A stretch of 64,000 nt of DNA, taken from Stenotrophobium rhamnosiphilum. Its GTDB lineage: Bacteria > Pseudomonadota > Gammaproteobacteria > Nevskiales > Nevskiaceae. The DNA lies in the NCBI RefSeq assembly GCF_003052265.1, contig NZ_QANS01000003.1, positions 186,001 through 250,000 of the forward strand, written 5' to 3'. The notes beneath the pieces are model-generated. The model saw only the letters and a list, made by a program, of their open reading frames with translations, ran no database searches and had not been told where the DNA came from. Positions 46,202-55,501 of this stretch are shown piece by piece. Both the position numbers and the translations under genes were made by a program. Numbering within the stretch: position 1 is the stretch's first letter; every line of letters begins with the position of its first letter.

Positions 46202-46416
46202 TTTACATTTTTCGTGCCTACCAGCGCTTTATAAGTCCGCTGTTGGGCCCGCGTTGCCGCTTTTATCCCAGCTGTTCCAGTTATGCTATCGAAGCTGTTG
46301 AGCGCTTTGGTCCGCTAAAAGGCAGCGCTCTGGCCGTACACCGTATATGCCGTTGTCATCCGCTTAATCCGGGTGGCATTGATCCTGTGCCTGATAAACA
46401 AAAAAGTAACGAGTAA
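46186..46416 (+). CDS. yidD: Membrane protein insertion efficiency factor YidD
   Basis: The 76-residue protein has the YidD signature: [28 protein letters not shown] and [12 protein letters not shown]. YidD lies at the inner membrane and helps YidC-dependent insertion. The start at 46186 lies inside the end of rnpA, the usual overlap. It is followed five bases later by yidC. Confidence 0.96.
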   Translation: MGQVLIYIFRAYQRFISPLLGPRCRFYPSCSSYAIEAVERFGPLKGSALAVHRICRCHPLNPGGIDPVPDKQKSNE

Positions 46417-46421
46417 CCGCG

Positions 46422-48158
46422 ATGGAAAACCGCCGTTTTATCCTGATCGCCCTTTTGGGCGCCGTGCTGTTCTTTATGTATCAAGCATGGGTCAAGGACT
46501 TTGCACCTGCTGCCGTAACGCCAGCAGAAACAACAGCAAATGCAGCACCTGCTATCGCTGATGAAATTCCAACGGCGTCGACCGCAACGGCTGCTAAGCC
46601 TGCGGCCGCAGCAGAAACGACGACGCCTGGCGCAGCTGTTGAAAGCGGCGCACGCGTCCACGTGCAGACCGATGTGCTCGCGATTGATATTTCACTGACC
46701 GGCGGCGAACTGCGTCGCGTGGAGTTGGTGGGTTATCCAGTTGCCAAGGATCAGCCGAACAATAACTTTGCATTGCTCAGCGATAAGGACCACAACTGGT
46801 TCGTGTTGCAGAGCGGCTTGGCAACACCCGAGCAACCTCTGTCGAGCCCGCAGACGGCTTTCACCTCTGCACAAAACAGCTACAAGTTGGCAGACGATGC
46901 GAGCACGCTTGAAGTGCCGCTCGATTTTGTTGCCGCCGATGGCAGCACGCTGCGCAAAACCTATCGCTTCAAGCGCGGCAGCTATGACATTGAATTGGTG
47001 CAGAGCGTGAAGAACGCTGGCGCTGCCAATATTTCGGTAAGCCCTTACGTTCGCATGTGGCGCACGCCGCCTGCAGATAGCAGCAGCCATCACATGGGCA
47101 TCAGCACCTTCACCGGTGTTGCGTTCTACGAGCAGAAACCAGAGTCGACCAACTACCGCTTCAAGAAGCTGAAGTTTGATGAACTGGCTGAAGAACCGCT
47201 CAACACCAAACAGCAAGGCGGTTGGATTGCGATGTTGCAGCATTACTTTGCTGTCGCCGTGATTCCACCAGCAGGCGAAGCCAACACCTTCTCGGCCAAG
47301 CCAAGCGCAACCAAAGGTTTCCTTGGCCAGTACGTAGGTAGCGCCGCAGTTGTTGCGCCACAAACGCAGCACGATTTCAGCACGCATCTCTACATCGGCC
47401 CCGAGTTGCAGGACGGCATCGGCAAACCGAAAGAAGGTGATCCACTCGCCTTCTTTGATCTGCACGGCATGAACACCGTTGCACCAGGTCTCGAATACGC
47501 CATCGACTACGGCATCCTCACGCCAATCGCCAAGCCGCTGTTCTGGCTGCTCAAGAAATTCCACACGCTGACGGGCAACTGGGGCTTTGCGATTATCTTG
47601 TTGACGCTGGCTGTGAAGGGCCTGCTCTACAAGTTGTCGGAAGCGCAGTACCGCTCGATGGCGAAGATGAAAAAATTCGCACCGCGCATTGCAGATCTCA
47701 AGGAACGCTACGGCGACGACCGTGAGCGCATGAGCAAAGAGATGATGAATCTCTACAAGAAAGAAGGCTTCAATCCGCTCGCGGGTTGCTGGCCGCTGTT
47801 GTTGCAGTTCCCGATTTTCATGGGCTTGTATTGGGTATTGTTGCAGAGCGTAGAACTGCGCCAAGCGCCGTTCGCATTGTGGATCAACGATCTCTCCGCA
47901 GCCGATCCTTACTTCGTATTGCCCGTGTTGTTCGGTATCAGCATGTTCGTGCAGCAGAAGCTGTCGGGCCAGCAGATTGCTGATCCGATGCAGCAGAAAG
48001 TAATGCAGATCATGCCGATCATGATGACCGCATTCTTTGCGTTCTTCCCTGCAGGTTTGGTGCTGTACTGGTTCGTGTCGAACTTGGCTGGTATCACGCA
48101 GCAGTGGTACATCACGCGCAAACTCGAAAACGAAACACCCGTTCGTAAAACGGCTTGA
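46422..48158 (+). CDS. yidC: Membrane protein insertase YidC
   Basis: The 578-residue protein has an N-terminal span (IALLGAVLFFMYQAW), a long periplasmic domain preceded by an Ala/Thr-rich linker (about 30-75), and the conserved C-terminal five-span insertase domain with the hydrophilic groove (PLFWLLKKFHTLTGNWGFAI and GCWPLLLQFPIFMGLY). It inserts and folds inner-membrane proteins. The order rnpA-yidD-yidC-mnmE is standard. Confidence 0.98.
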   Translation: MENRRFILIALLGAVLFFMYQAWVKDFAPAAVTPAETTANAAPAIADEIPTASTATAAKPAAAAETTTPGAAVESGARVHVQTDVLAIDISLTGGELRRVELVGYPVAKDQPNNNFALLSDKDHNWFVLQSGLATPEQPLSSPQTAFTSAQNSYKLADDASTLEVPLDFVAADGSTLRKTYRFKRGSYDIELVQSVKNAGAANISVSPYVRMWRTPPADSSSHHMGISTFTGVAFYEQKPESTNYRFKKLKFDELAEEPLNTKQQGGWIAMLQHYFAVAVIPPAGEANTFSAKPSATKGFLGQYVGSAAVVAPQTQHDFSTHLYIGPELQDGIGKPKEGDPLAFFDLHGMNTVAPGLEYAIDYGILTPIAKPLFWLLKKFHTLTGNWGFAIILLTLAVKGLLYKLSEAQYRSMAKMKKFAPRIADLKERYGDDRERMSKEMMNLYKKEGFNPLAGCWPLLLQFPIFMGLYWVLLQSVELRQAPFALWINDLSAADPYFVLPVLFGISMFVQQKLSGQQIADPMQQKVMQIMPIMMTAFFAFFPAGLVLYWFVSNLAGITQQWYITRKLENETPVRKTA

Positions 48159-48171
48159 TCTAACGTTTCTT

Positions 48172-48202
48172 AGAGGCTCGGCGCCAATGTGTCCGAGCCT
48201 CT
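48172..48202 (+). other. Stem-loop between yidC and mnmE
   Basis: AGAGGCTCGG at 48172-48181 pairs perfectly with CCGAGCCTCT at 48193-48202 around an 11-base loop, 13 bases after the yidC stop. No T run follows, so it may only weaken read-through into mnmE or stabilise the yidC message. Confidence 0.5.
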
Positions 48203-48233
48203 GCAGATCACAACAGGTGATGCAACATAAGTC

Positions 48234-49598
48234 ATGCAGACATCTGTAAAAACCAACACTGAAACCATTGCCGCCGTCGCGACCCCACCGGGTCGTGGCG
48301 CGCTGGGTATTTTGCGACTCTCCGGCCCCAAGGCCGCACACATCGCAGAACAAATTGCGGGCACTTTGCCGAAAGCGCGACAAGCTGCGCTGCGACATTT
48401 TCGTGATCCGCATGGAACGGTGATTGATCAAGGTTTGTTGTTGTACTTCCCTGGGCCCAATTCATTTACCGGTGAAGATGTCGTAGAGCTGCAAGGCCAC
48501 GGCGGACCGGTGCTGTTGGATTTGTTGCTGCGCAGTGTTTGCGCACTCGGCGCACGCGTGGCGCGACCCGGCGAATTTTCTGAGCGTGCATTTCTTAATA
48601 ATCGAATCGATCTGGCACAGGCTGAAGCGATTGCCGATTTGATTGATGCAGCCAGCGCACAAGCAGCGCGCGCTGCATCACGTTCGCTCGATGGTGAATT
48701 CTCCAAACGTATTCATGCGCTCGTTGATGAGTTGATTCAGCTCCGCGTATTCATCGAAGGCGCACTCGATTTTTCTGACGAAGATATCGACTGGCTCGCA
48801 GACGACAAGCTACGCACACGACTGGCAACGTTGATTGAGCATCTGCACACGCTGATCACACAGGCTGCACGCGGTCGTCGTTTGCGTGAAGGCATCACGG
48901 TGACGTTGACCGGGCAACCTAACGTCGGCAAATCCACACTGCTGAATCGTCTCGCAGGCAGCGACGCAGCGATCGTGACCGAAATCGCTGGCACCACGCG
49001 CGATGTGTTGCGTGAAAATATTGTGCTGGATGATTTGCCGCTGACGGTCGTAGACACCGCAGGTCTGCGCGAATCCGATGATCCGGTCGAACGCGAAGGG
49101 ATTCGTCGCGCTTGGGCCGCATTGGCACAAGCAGAAATTGCGTTGTATCTCGTCGATGATCGTGTCGGCATTACGCCAGAAGACCAAGCGTTGCTGCGAC
49201 AGTTGCCGACGCAACTTAAAGTTTTAGTGATCGCAAATAAATGCGATCTTAGCGGCCATCCGCCGAATACTGCGACGAGTCACGATTACGAATTAATACG
49301 ACTCAGCGCAGCAGACGGCGCGGGTATGGAGTTATTAACCGAAGCGATCAAACGTATCGCCGGCGTCACCGATAACGCAGAAGGAATTTTCTCCGCACGC
49401 ACACGTCATGTGGATGCGCTGCGTCGCGCGCTGGCGTTTAGCCAAGATGCACAAGCGCGATTGCTGGAAGGCGTTACGCCAGAACTCGCTGCAGAAGAAC
49501 TACGACTTGCTCAAGAAGCACTGGCTGAGATTACCGGGCAATTTAGTAGCGACGACTTGCTCGGTAAAATCTTCAGCCAGTTTTGTATTGGGAAATAG
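48234..49598 (+). CDS. mnmE: tRNA uridine-5-carboxymethylaminomethyl modification GTPase MnmE
   Basis: The 454-residue protein has the tetrahydrofolate-binding N-domain (TIAAVATPPGRGALGILRLSG), a GTPase domain with GQPNVGKST (about 225-233), DTAGLRE and NKCD, and the C-terminal FCIGK motif with the invariant cysteine. With MnmG it modifies the wobble uridine of several tRNAs. The mnmG-rsmG-parAB genes that often follow in relatives are not here; a lipoprotein gene and then the aryl polyene cluster follow. Confidence 0.98.
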   Translation: MQTSVKTNTETIAAVATPPGRGALGILRLSGPKAAHIAEQIAGTLPKARQAALRHFRDPHGTVIDQGLLLYFPGPNSFTGEDVVELQGHGGPVLLDLLLRSVCALGARVARPGEFSERAFLNNRIDLAQAEAIADLIDAASAQAARAASRSLDGEFSKRIHALVDELIQLRVFIEGALDFSDEDIDWLADDKLRTRLATLIEHLHTLITQAARGRRLREGITVTLTGQPNVGKSTLLNRLAGSDAAIVTEIAGTTRDVLRENIVLDDLPLTVVDTAGLRESDDPVEREGIRRAWAALAQAEIALYLVDDRVGITPEDQALLRQLPTQLKVLVIANKCDLSGHPPNTATSHDYELIRLSAADGAGMELLTEAIKRIAGVTDNAEGIFSARTRHVDALRRALAFSQDAQARLLEGVTPELAAEELRLAQEALAEITGQFSSDDLLGKIFSQFCIGK

Positions 49599-49601
49599 AA
49601 C

Positions 49602-50030
49602 TTAGCGCTTCAACTCGCGTTCTATTGCAATCACTTTCTGATTGCTGAAAGACACGCGAACGCGATCACCGGCAGGCTGCGTGTTGTTAACAATCACCGG
49701 CGCAAACCCAGGATAAAAGTACGGGTTATAAAAACCGATGTAGTCGACTGAGGTCGTGGTGGTATCTTGCTTCTTGTAGTGCCAGATACTGACCGAGCCT
49801 TTAACGTCGACGCGCTCGGTGATGCTGTCTGCTTTGCCCAAAGCGAGTTCCACGCCAAAATCCGGCATATCAATCGAGATATCGCCTTTGCGAACCTGTT
49901 CTTGCTGCAACGGCGTCAACTTGCTGTAACTCGTTGGATCTTTCTCGATGCGACGCTCAGGCGAAGCACAGCCTGCCAGCAGGGTGATGCCGACTAGAGA
50001 TGCCATCGCGGTAGTGCGGAAGATATTCAT
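49602..50030 (-). CDS. Small lipoprotein of unknown function
   Basis: The ATG at 50030 is fixed by a perfect AGGAGG a few bases upstream; a TTG two codons earlier is ignored. The 142-residue product has the lipobox LLAGC, so it is a lipoprotein. The mature part is about 115 residues with SVSIWHYKK and DRVRVSFSNQKVIAIER, which looks like a small beta-rich outer-membrane-associated fold. I do not recognise the family. It converges with mnmE with only three bases between stops. Confidence 0.82.
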   Translation of the reverse strand: MNIFRTTAMASLVGITLLAGCASPERRIEKDPTSYSKLTPLQQEQVRKGDISIDMPDFGVELALGKADSITERVDVKGSVSIWHYKKQDTTTTSVDYIGFYNPYFYPGFAPVIVNNTQPAGDRVRVSFSNQKVIAIERELKR

Positions 50031-50158
50031 GACCAAAACCTCCTAAGGGGGTGACGCTTGGACAGCGGCTAGACACATATAGTGCAATTAGCTGCAAACG
50101 GATGCATCAAAATTAGCGATAAATGGGCGGTCCCCTGTGATGAACGCAGGAAGGGACT

Positions 50159-50611
50159 ATGCTCAAACCCTATAAACGTGGAGTAAACGTGGCAACCAAG
50201 AGCATCCTCGATAGCGCATTGAACGGCGGCCGCGCTAGCCGTAACGGTGATCTGGTGATTGTTGCCATGCCCAATCAGGGCTTTGTGACCACGGCGCAGG
50301 AATATCAGATCGTCATGTCGTGGGCGCGTTCCAAGCAGTCCAACGGCCTGCCGCACAAGGATCGAGCGATGATGCTGGAGCGCTTCGAAACGCTGATTCC
50401 CCGCAATAACTCGGGCCTTGCGGCACGTGGCAATCGCAAGGTGTTGAAGCGCATGGTGGATGACATGGAGCAGCTCGGCATGATGCTGGAAGACTGGACC
50501 ATTCCACGCGATCTGGACGACGACGGCATGAAGCCGAGAAAGAAAATCGTTGCTGCTGATGGCACTGAAACCGAAGTCGACGACGATCAACAGCCGGAAG
50601 AGAAAGCTTAA
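50159..50611 (+). CDS. Unknown protein, about 150 aa, acidic C-terminus
   Basis: I do not recognise this family. The ATG at 50159 has AGGAAGGG just upstream; a GTG at 50189 with GGAG in front is an alternative start and would shorten it by ten residues. The central part is helical and amphipathic (YQIVMSWARSKQSNGLP, MLERFETLIPRNN), and the C-terminus is strongly acidic (EVDDDQQPEEK). There is no signal peptide. The stop overlaps by four bases the end of the converging dehydratase gene of the pigment cluster. Confidence 0.65.
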   Translation: MLKPYKRGVNVATKSILDSALNGGRASRNGDLVIVAMPNQGFVTTAQEYQIVMSWARSKQSNGLPHKDRAMMLERFETLIPRNNSGLAARGNRKVLKRMVDDMEQLGMMLEDWTIPRDLDDDGMKPRKKIVAADGTETEVDDDQQPEEKA

Positions 50612-51093
50612 GTCGAGGTCGTGGCACCCGGCAGCGTCAATACTGAGACGCGACCGCTCGCAACACGACGATCTCCAGCATCAATTGAAAACTCATAAAT
50701 TGAGCCTGACGCGCCGGAGATCAGAACCTTCGCGGTTCCTGTAAGCACAGCGCTAATGTCGTCAATGCGCGGAACGTGCATCTCGAAATCCTTCAGCGAA
50801 GTCAGTACGCCGGGAGCCAGTGTGCCGCCCGTATTTTTGCGCACGAGCAGCGCCCCGTGAATCGCCATCATCTGTGCGCCGTATTCAGCAAGATGAATCG
50901 ACGATAAGGCACCGTCGCGACGTAAAGGATTCTTTACGTCGTTATGCGTGGAAGTGCTGCAACTCAAACTGTTGTCATCCCACGCTTCAACCGATTGCCA
51001 CAAGACCATGCGCTCTGCGTGAAACAGCAGCGCGCGAATTTCAGTCTCATTGCAGCGTGAGTCACTCACAGCCACTGCACCCGCAATTGCCAA
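50608..51093 (-). CDS. apeP: ApeP-like 3-hydroxyacyl-ACP dehydratase (hotdog)
   Basis: The 161-residue protein matches the layout of the ApeP-type dehydratases of aryl polyene clusters: an early ALLFHAERMVL segment in place of the usual PH-x-x-x-M-x-L-L, and a hotdog helix HLAEYGAQMMAIHGAL (about 68-83) holding an acidic active-site residue. It removes water during chain extension to form the polyene. It is the last gene of the left operon and overlaps the chain-length-factor gene by 28 bases. Confidence 0.72.
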   Translation of the reverse strand: MAIAGAVAVSDSRCNETEIRALLFHAERMVLWQSVEAWDDNSLSCSTSTHNDVKNPLRRDGALSSIHLAEYGAQMMAIHGALLVRKNTGGTLAPGVLTSLKDFEMHVPRIDDISAVLTGTAKVLISGASGSIYEFSIDAGDRRVASGRVSVLTLPGATTST

Positions 51094-51857
51094 CGCTGCT
51101 CACCGGTCCCAGCCAGACAAACATCGCCAGATTCTTCTGCAGCTAATAAGTGCATTAGTGGTAGCGCGCGACAAGCTGGATTGCCTAAGCGCAGTGTTTC
51201 CAATGACGCATCGCGCATCGTTGTTTCGCTGACGGATGTTGGTGCAATGTCGAGCTGCGCCAAAGAACGTTCAGTGCGTTCCGCAGTTAAAACCAACGCG
51301 ACACCCGCATTGCATAGCAAAGGGCGCCCACCAAACAATGGCTCAGGCGGACGCAAGTCATACGCGGTGAGTAGCACGCTATAACCATCGCCGTGGACCA
51401 AACCATAGGCTTCGATAAGCCCCGCCATAAATGTCGCATCGTGTGCAGTGAGCGTGACGGATGGCAGTTTCGCAGCCGCAGCAATGCTCCAATAACCTGC
51501 AGCAGCGTTGTGCACTGAGTTATGAAAATCGGTAGGCGACACCGCACGCGAATCTTCGGCGAGTGCACTACAGATGCGATGCAAAACACTGGTGTCTGCT
51601 TCGGCAGTGGCAAACACCCCTGCAAGATGATCCGCAGTCAGGCTTGAGCCAGCGACGGCTTCTTCTGCAACACGAAACGCAAGACGCACAGCCGGTGTTG
51701 CGCGACGACGTTCGTTCGGTGGCAGCAAATTGGGCTGATACGTTTCCAATTCTTGCGCGACGTAAGGCTGTTGTCCACGCAGTACAGCGCGTGCTTGTGA
51801 CCAGCCTGCAAGACCTGGCGCAGCAATGCCGAGCGATTCAATAAATAGGCACTTCAT
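51066..51857 (-). CDS. apeC: Beta-ketoacyl synthase chain-length-factor-like protein (ApeC type)
   Basis: The ATG at 51857 overlaps the stop of the ketosynthase gene by four bases (ATGA). The 263-residue protein is a shortened thiolase-fold ketosynthase. The nucleophile cysteine region reads TLTAHDATFMAG, with no cysteine, and the fold is otherwise kept (DFHNSVHNAAAGYW). Such proteins pair with an active ketosynthase, and the pair sets polyene chain length. This fits the ApeO-ApeC pair of aryl polyene clusters. Confidence 0.82.
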   Translation of the reverse strand: MKCLFIESLGIAAPGLAGWSQARAVLRGQQPYVAQELETYQPNLLPPNERRRATPAVRLAFRVAEEAVAGSSLTADHLAGVFATAEADTSVLHRICSALAEDSRAVSPTDFHNSVHNAAAGYWSIAAAAKLPSVTLTAHDATFMAGLIEAYGLVHGDGYSVLLTAYDLRPPEPLFGGRPLLCNAGVALVLTAERTERSLAQLDIAPTSVSETTMRDASLETLRLGNPACRALPLMHLLAAEESGDVCLAGTGEQRWQLRVQWL

Positions 51858-53029
51858 GGCAACGTCCCAAACAGCAGGCTGCAATTGCTGCCGCCGAAGC
51901 CAAATGAATTCGACAGAACATGCCGTACTTTCGTCTCGCGGGCAGCCAGCAAAATATTGCTGCGCAGGTTGGGATCTTTATGCTGCGTGTTGAGACTGCG
52001 CGGCAGAAAATCATGACTGATGCAGAGCAATGAAATAGCAGCTTCAGTAATCGCAGCGGCGCCTAGCGTGTGGCCGGTCCAGCCTTTGGTAGAACTGCAC
52101 GGTGTCTCAGTGCCGAGTAAGGTGCAGACGCCCTGATCTTCTGAGGCATCGTTGGCAGGTGTCGCGGTGCCGTGAAGATTGACGTAATTAATATCCGAAG
52201 CTGTAAGGCCTGCACGCTCCAGTGCGCCTCGCATCGCCGCTGCTGCACCTGCGCCCTCTGGATGTGGCGCAGACATGTGATGCGCATCGCTGCTTTCACC
52301 GTAGCCGAGCAGCGCTAATCCGGAAGTATTCTTTTCGAGAATTGTGAAACCCGCAGCTTCACCAATCGAGATGCCGCGACGTGTCGCATCCGCAGGCCTG
52401 CAAATTTCCGGCGAGACCAACTGCAGAGAATTAAAACCGTAAAGCGTGGTCAGGCACAGACTATCAACGCCGCCGACAATCGCTGCATCACAAAGCCCGG
52501 CTGAAATCGCACGATGTGCCGAAGCAAAAACTTTGGCGCTGGATGAACAAGCTGTGGCGATCGAAATCGCCGTACCTTCCAGCTTGAGTACACGCCGCAC
52601 AAAATCCGCAGGCGATGAGCAGCTTTGCGTGGTGCGGTAGTTGAACCAGGATGGCAAAGGTCCCAGCGTCTCACGACGCTCGCGATACGCGAGCTCTGTC
52701 GAAAACACACCTGCAGTACTGGTGCCAATAAATACGCCGATGCGTGTCGCGCCGTGACGTTCGCGCAGCTGCAGTGCGGCGTTTAGAAAATCATCTTGCT
52801 GCAAGCCTAGCCATGCGAGTCGATTGTTGCGGCAATCCCATTCCGCATGTTCTGCAGGCAGCGGCACATCGAGGCCATCGACTTCGCCGATCCAGCAAGG
52901 AATCGGGCAGGTTTCAAAAGTCTGGTGGCGCAGCCCGGTGCGTTCTTCGCGCAGCGCGCGCAAATGCGCATCACGTCCGCGGCCGGCGGCGGACGTGACG
53001 GTGTAGTGCGATATGCCGAGCGGCTGCAT
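51854..53029 (-). CDS. apeO: Beta-ketoacyl-ACP synthase of the aryl polyene pathway
   Basis: The 391-residue protein keeps the Cys-His-His triad of elongating ketosynthases: Cys161 in ATACSSSA, His286 in NLHGTATPAND and His320 in TGHTLGAA. It joins malonyl-ACP units to the aryl starter. The ATG at 53029 overlaps the stop of the acyltransferase gene by one base (TGATG). The chain-length-factor gene is coupled directly downstream, which supports a heterodimer. Confidence 0.88.
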   Translation of the reverse strand: MQPLGISHYTVTSAAGRGRDAHLRALREERTGLRHQTFETCPIPCWIGEVDGLDVPLPAEHAEWDCRNNRLAWLGLQQDDFLNAALQLRERHGATRIGVFIGTSTAGVFSTELAYRERRETLGPLPSWFNYRTTQSCSSPADFVRRVLKLEGTAISIATACSSSAKVFASAHRAISAGLCDAAIVGGVDSLCLTTLYGFNSLQLVSPEICRPADATRRGISIGEAAGFTILEKNTSGLALLGYGESSDAHHMSAPHPEGAGAAAAMRGALERAGLTASDINYVNLHGTATPANDASEDQGVCTLLGTETPCSSTKGWTGHTLGAAAITEAAISLLCISHDFLPRSLNTQHKDPNLRSNILLAARETKVRHVLSNSFGFGGSNCSLLFGTLP

Positions 53030-53931
53030 CAAGGAGTCTTAGTCCAGTAATCGTAAAAGTTGAACCAATTGTACGGAGCTTGCTTTGCGTAATGCGCCAT
53101 ACAGTCGGCATAACGCTGCGCGTAATTTTGCAGGGCCTGTTCGCGACTGCTACGCGGCAGCTCAATTTTTTCTGAGACAAGTTCGAATTGCACGTCGTAA
53201 TGATTGCCGCCGCGATAGAGACTGAACGCCAGAATCACTGGAACGTTTAGGGCACTCGCCAAAATCCATGGGCCTGCAGGCAGCTGTGCAGTGCCACCCA
53301 AAAATTCAACACTGACAGCACGCTCGTCGTCACGCACACGATCAGCCATGGTGCCGACGACGGCATCTTCAGCGAGTGCTTCCTTCAGCGCCAAGACCAG
53401 CGTCGGGCCACGCTGTGAAGCATCGATCACACTTTTTGCAAAGACCGGATCGAGCTGTTGAATCAAGGTGCTGAACATGCGGTTCGATGCCATGTCCATC
53501 AGGATGCGTATGCGAAGATCGGTTTCGCTGACCGCGCGTGCGCGCAGCACTTCGAAGCTGCCGAGATGTGCCAGCAGCAATAAACAGCCACGACCAGAGC
53601 GCATTGCGGTGGCAACTTCTGGCGGCTGATTCATCTGCATATCCAGCTTCATCTTGTTGCCAGAAAGAATCAGCATGCGATCCAGCATGACGCTGGCGAA
53701 GGTATGGAAATGCTTGGCGTGATCAAGCCAGCGAGGCTCACGATTCAAAGCCCGCCGCAGAAAATCTCGCGAAGCTTTTTTGGCGCTACCGCCAGTCAGT
53801 AGGAAATAGCCGACGATGGGAAACAGCAAGAGTCGCGCAACGGGTCGGCCGAGGCTGCGAGCAATCCATAAGATCAAACGCAGCATCACCGTATTGCTGC
53901 GCTCTTGTTGTTGATCCCAAGCCTCAGCCAT
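53029..53931 (-). CDS. LpxL/HtrB-like lipid acyltransferase of the pigment cluster
   Basis: The ATG at 53931 is preferred; a longer start at 53946 would deepen the overlap with the dehydratase gene. The 300-residue protein has an N-terminal hydrophobic segment and the lysophospholipid acyltransferase pattern, with LLAHLGSFEVLR (about 119-130; H-x4-E) and a later MADRVRDDERAVSVEFLG segment, as in LpxL. In aryl polyene clusters such enzymes attach the polyene to a lipid at the inner membrane. The gene overlaps the dehydratase gene by eight bases. Confidence 0.82.
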   Translation of the reverse strand: MAEAWDQQQERSNTVMLRLILWIARSLGRPVARLLLFPIVGYFLLTGGSAKKASRDFLRRALNREPRWLDHAKHFHTFASVMLDRMLILSGNKMKLDMQMNQPPEVATAMRSGRGCLLLLAHLGSFEVLRARAVSETDLRIRILMDMASNRMFSTLIQQLDPVFAKSVIDASQRGPTLVLALKEALAEDAVVGTMADRVRDDERAVSVEFLGGTAQLPAGPWILASALNVPVILAFSLYRGGNHYDVQFELVSEKIELPRSSREQALQNYAQRYADCMAHYAKQAPYNWFNFYDYWTKTP

Positions 53932-54229
53932 GACGGGCCCACTCAAACGTACCTTGGCTCAGCAGGCGTTCCCCGCAACTGCAGCGGAATTTTATTTGTG
54001 TGTTATCGCCTTGCAGCAAGATTTCCACCAATTCATCGGCACGCAGCAAGCCAACAAATTTTGTGTGGTTGAATTTTCGAATCCAAGCTTGCGGGCCCTG
54101 CCATTCACGCATTGCGCCAGCAACCAACTCGAGCAGCACCACGCCCGGAACAATCGGATTGCCCGGGAAATGTCCGTCTAGGCAGGGATGATCTGCCGCA
54201 ATGCTGGCGCTGCTGCGGTATTCGTTCAT
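53924..54229 (-). CDS. FabZ-like hotdog dehydratase, short
   Basis: The 101-residue protein starts with HPCLDGHFPGNPIVPGVVLLE (residues 14-34), the canonical hotdog dehydratase loop with the catalytic-histidine region. It is shorter than FabZ but the core is present. It is one of three hotdog dehydratase-like proteins in the cluster. It overlaps the ligase gene by four bases at its start and the acyltransferase gene at its end, so it is part of a tightly packed operon. Confidence 0.8.
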   Translation of the reverse strand: MNEYRSSASIAADHPCLDGHFPGNPIVPGVVLLELVAGAMREWQGPQAWIRKFNHTKFVGLLRADELVEILLQGDNTQIKFRCSCGERLLSQGTFEWARHG

Positions 54230-55500
54230 GACGCCAACAGCTCCATCAATCGCGCGTACGGCAATTTGCCGAGTTCGTTACGTGGCAGTTGCGCGACTTT
54301 ACGGAGCGGGCGTGGCAGAAATACGGCATCGACTTGCGGTGCCAGCGCGCGCAGGATTTCGCTTTCAGCTAAGGACGGCGCAACCACTAAGGCCGCAGGG
54401 CGTGCAGCGCCATCCGGCAGAAACAGAATGCCGTCTTCAACGCCCGGAACAGCCAATAGCTTTTGTGTGAGGTCGCTAAGCGAAGCGCGCTTGCCTGCAA
54501 CTTTAAGCATGTCGGCATTTCGACCGATTAAACGGAAACGACGTGCAGAAGAAATTTCCACATCATCAGCAACAGTAATTGCTTCACTCAGATGTGCGCC
54601 GCTGATCGATACCGCATCTTGCTGTGACGAGATGCGCATGCGTGGGTGCAACTGCCATTGATCCGTCTCGCAACTACGCCGCGAGGCCATGCTGCCCGCT
54701 TCGGTGCAGCCGTAAATTTCACGCACGGGTGCGCCGAGTGCGTGTTCAAGCTGTGTTGCCAGTTCAGCAGTAAGCGGCGCGGTGGCAGAAATAATGAGTT
54801 GCACGGGCGGCAAGACGATGCCAGACGACATCAATGCACGCAGATGGATCGGCGTGCTGATTAATAGTCGTGGCGCGGGCACAGCTGCAAGCGCATCACG
54901 AATATCCGCAGGAAAAAACGGCTTGGCGTGATGGCTCGCGCAATTCGCTGCTAGTGCAAAGAACACGCTGGTTTCGAGGCCATACATATGTTGCGGCGGC
55001 ACGGTCGCGACAACATTGACGGCGTCGATGTCCGGCAAAAAAACTTTGCGTGCGAGCTGTGCGGTGCGCATTAATACGCGCCAGGATTTAGCGTGTGCTT
55101 GCGGCTCGCCTGTGCTGCCAGAGGTAAATGCGATCGCAGCAACATGATCCGCAGCGATGCGGGGCGCACGAGCAGGAATTTTTCCAGCACTCGCCACTGC
55201 CATGCTGTCGTTCAACACATAGCTTTCTGGATAACGCTGCAGCAACGCTTCTACAACAGCCGGTGCGTTGCTCGCGGGCAGCAGATTGCTTTGGCCGCGC
55301 AGGCAGACCGCAGCAAGTCCCAGCATGAAACGGTAGCGGTCTTCGCAGAGATTGATTGCATAACGACCTTGCGGTAGTTGCTGCGCTAGTGCCAAGGCTT
55401 CTGCAGCGAACGTCCCTTGAGTCACTGGACCATCGGCACGCCAGGCCAATACGGCGCTGGGGTGATAGGCAGTGATCAGCGGAAGTGTGGACGCGGCCAT
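54226..55500 (-). CDS. apeH: AMP-dependent acyl/aryl ligase (ApeH type)
   Basis: The 424-residue protein has the ANL-superfamily core: TSGSTGEPQAHAKSW (P-loop-like, about 130-144), IYGCTEAGSMASR (about 258-270) and the C-terminal hinge region ending NELGKLPYARL with the conserved lysine. It is shorter than most acyl-CoA ligases in its N-terminal half, as in aryl polyene clusters. It should activate the hydroxybenzoate starter by adenylation and load it on an ACP. It lies next to the membrane protein gene (one base gap). Confidence 0.82.
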   Translation of the reverse strand: MAASTLPLITAYHPSAVLAWRADGPVTQGTFAAEALALAQQLPQGRYAINLCEDRYRFMLGLAAVCLRGQSNLLPASNAPAVVEALLQRYPESYVLNDSMAVASAGKIPARAPRIAADHVAAIAFTSGSTGEPQAHAKSWRVLMRTAQLARKVFLPDIDAVNVVATVPPQHMYGLETSVFFALAANCASHHAKPFFPADIRDALAAVPAPRLLISTPIHLRALMSSGIVLPPVQLIISATAPLTAELATQLEHALGAPVREIYGCTEAGSMASRRSCETDQWQLHPRMRISSQQDAVSISGAHLSEAITVADDVEISSARRFRLIGRNADMLKVAGKRASLSDLTQKLLAVPGVEDGILFLPDGAARPAALVVAPSLAESEILRALAPQVDAVFLPRPLRKVAQLPRNELGKLPYARLMELLAS

Positions 55501-55501
55501 A

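Noticed and set aside
46692-48431. Long open frame of 579 codons on the minus strand opposite yidC and the start of mnmE
   Set aside because: It lies fully antisense to well-recognised yidC, has a His/Arg/Gln-rich composition typical of shadow frames and shows no motif.
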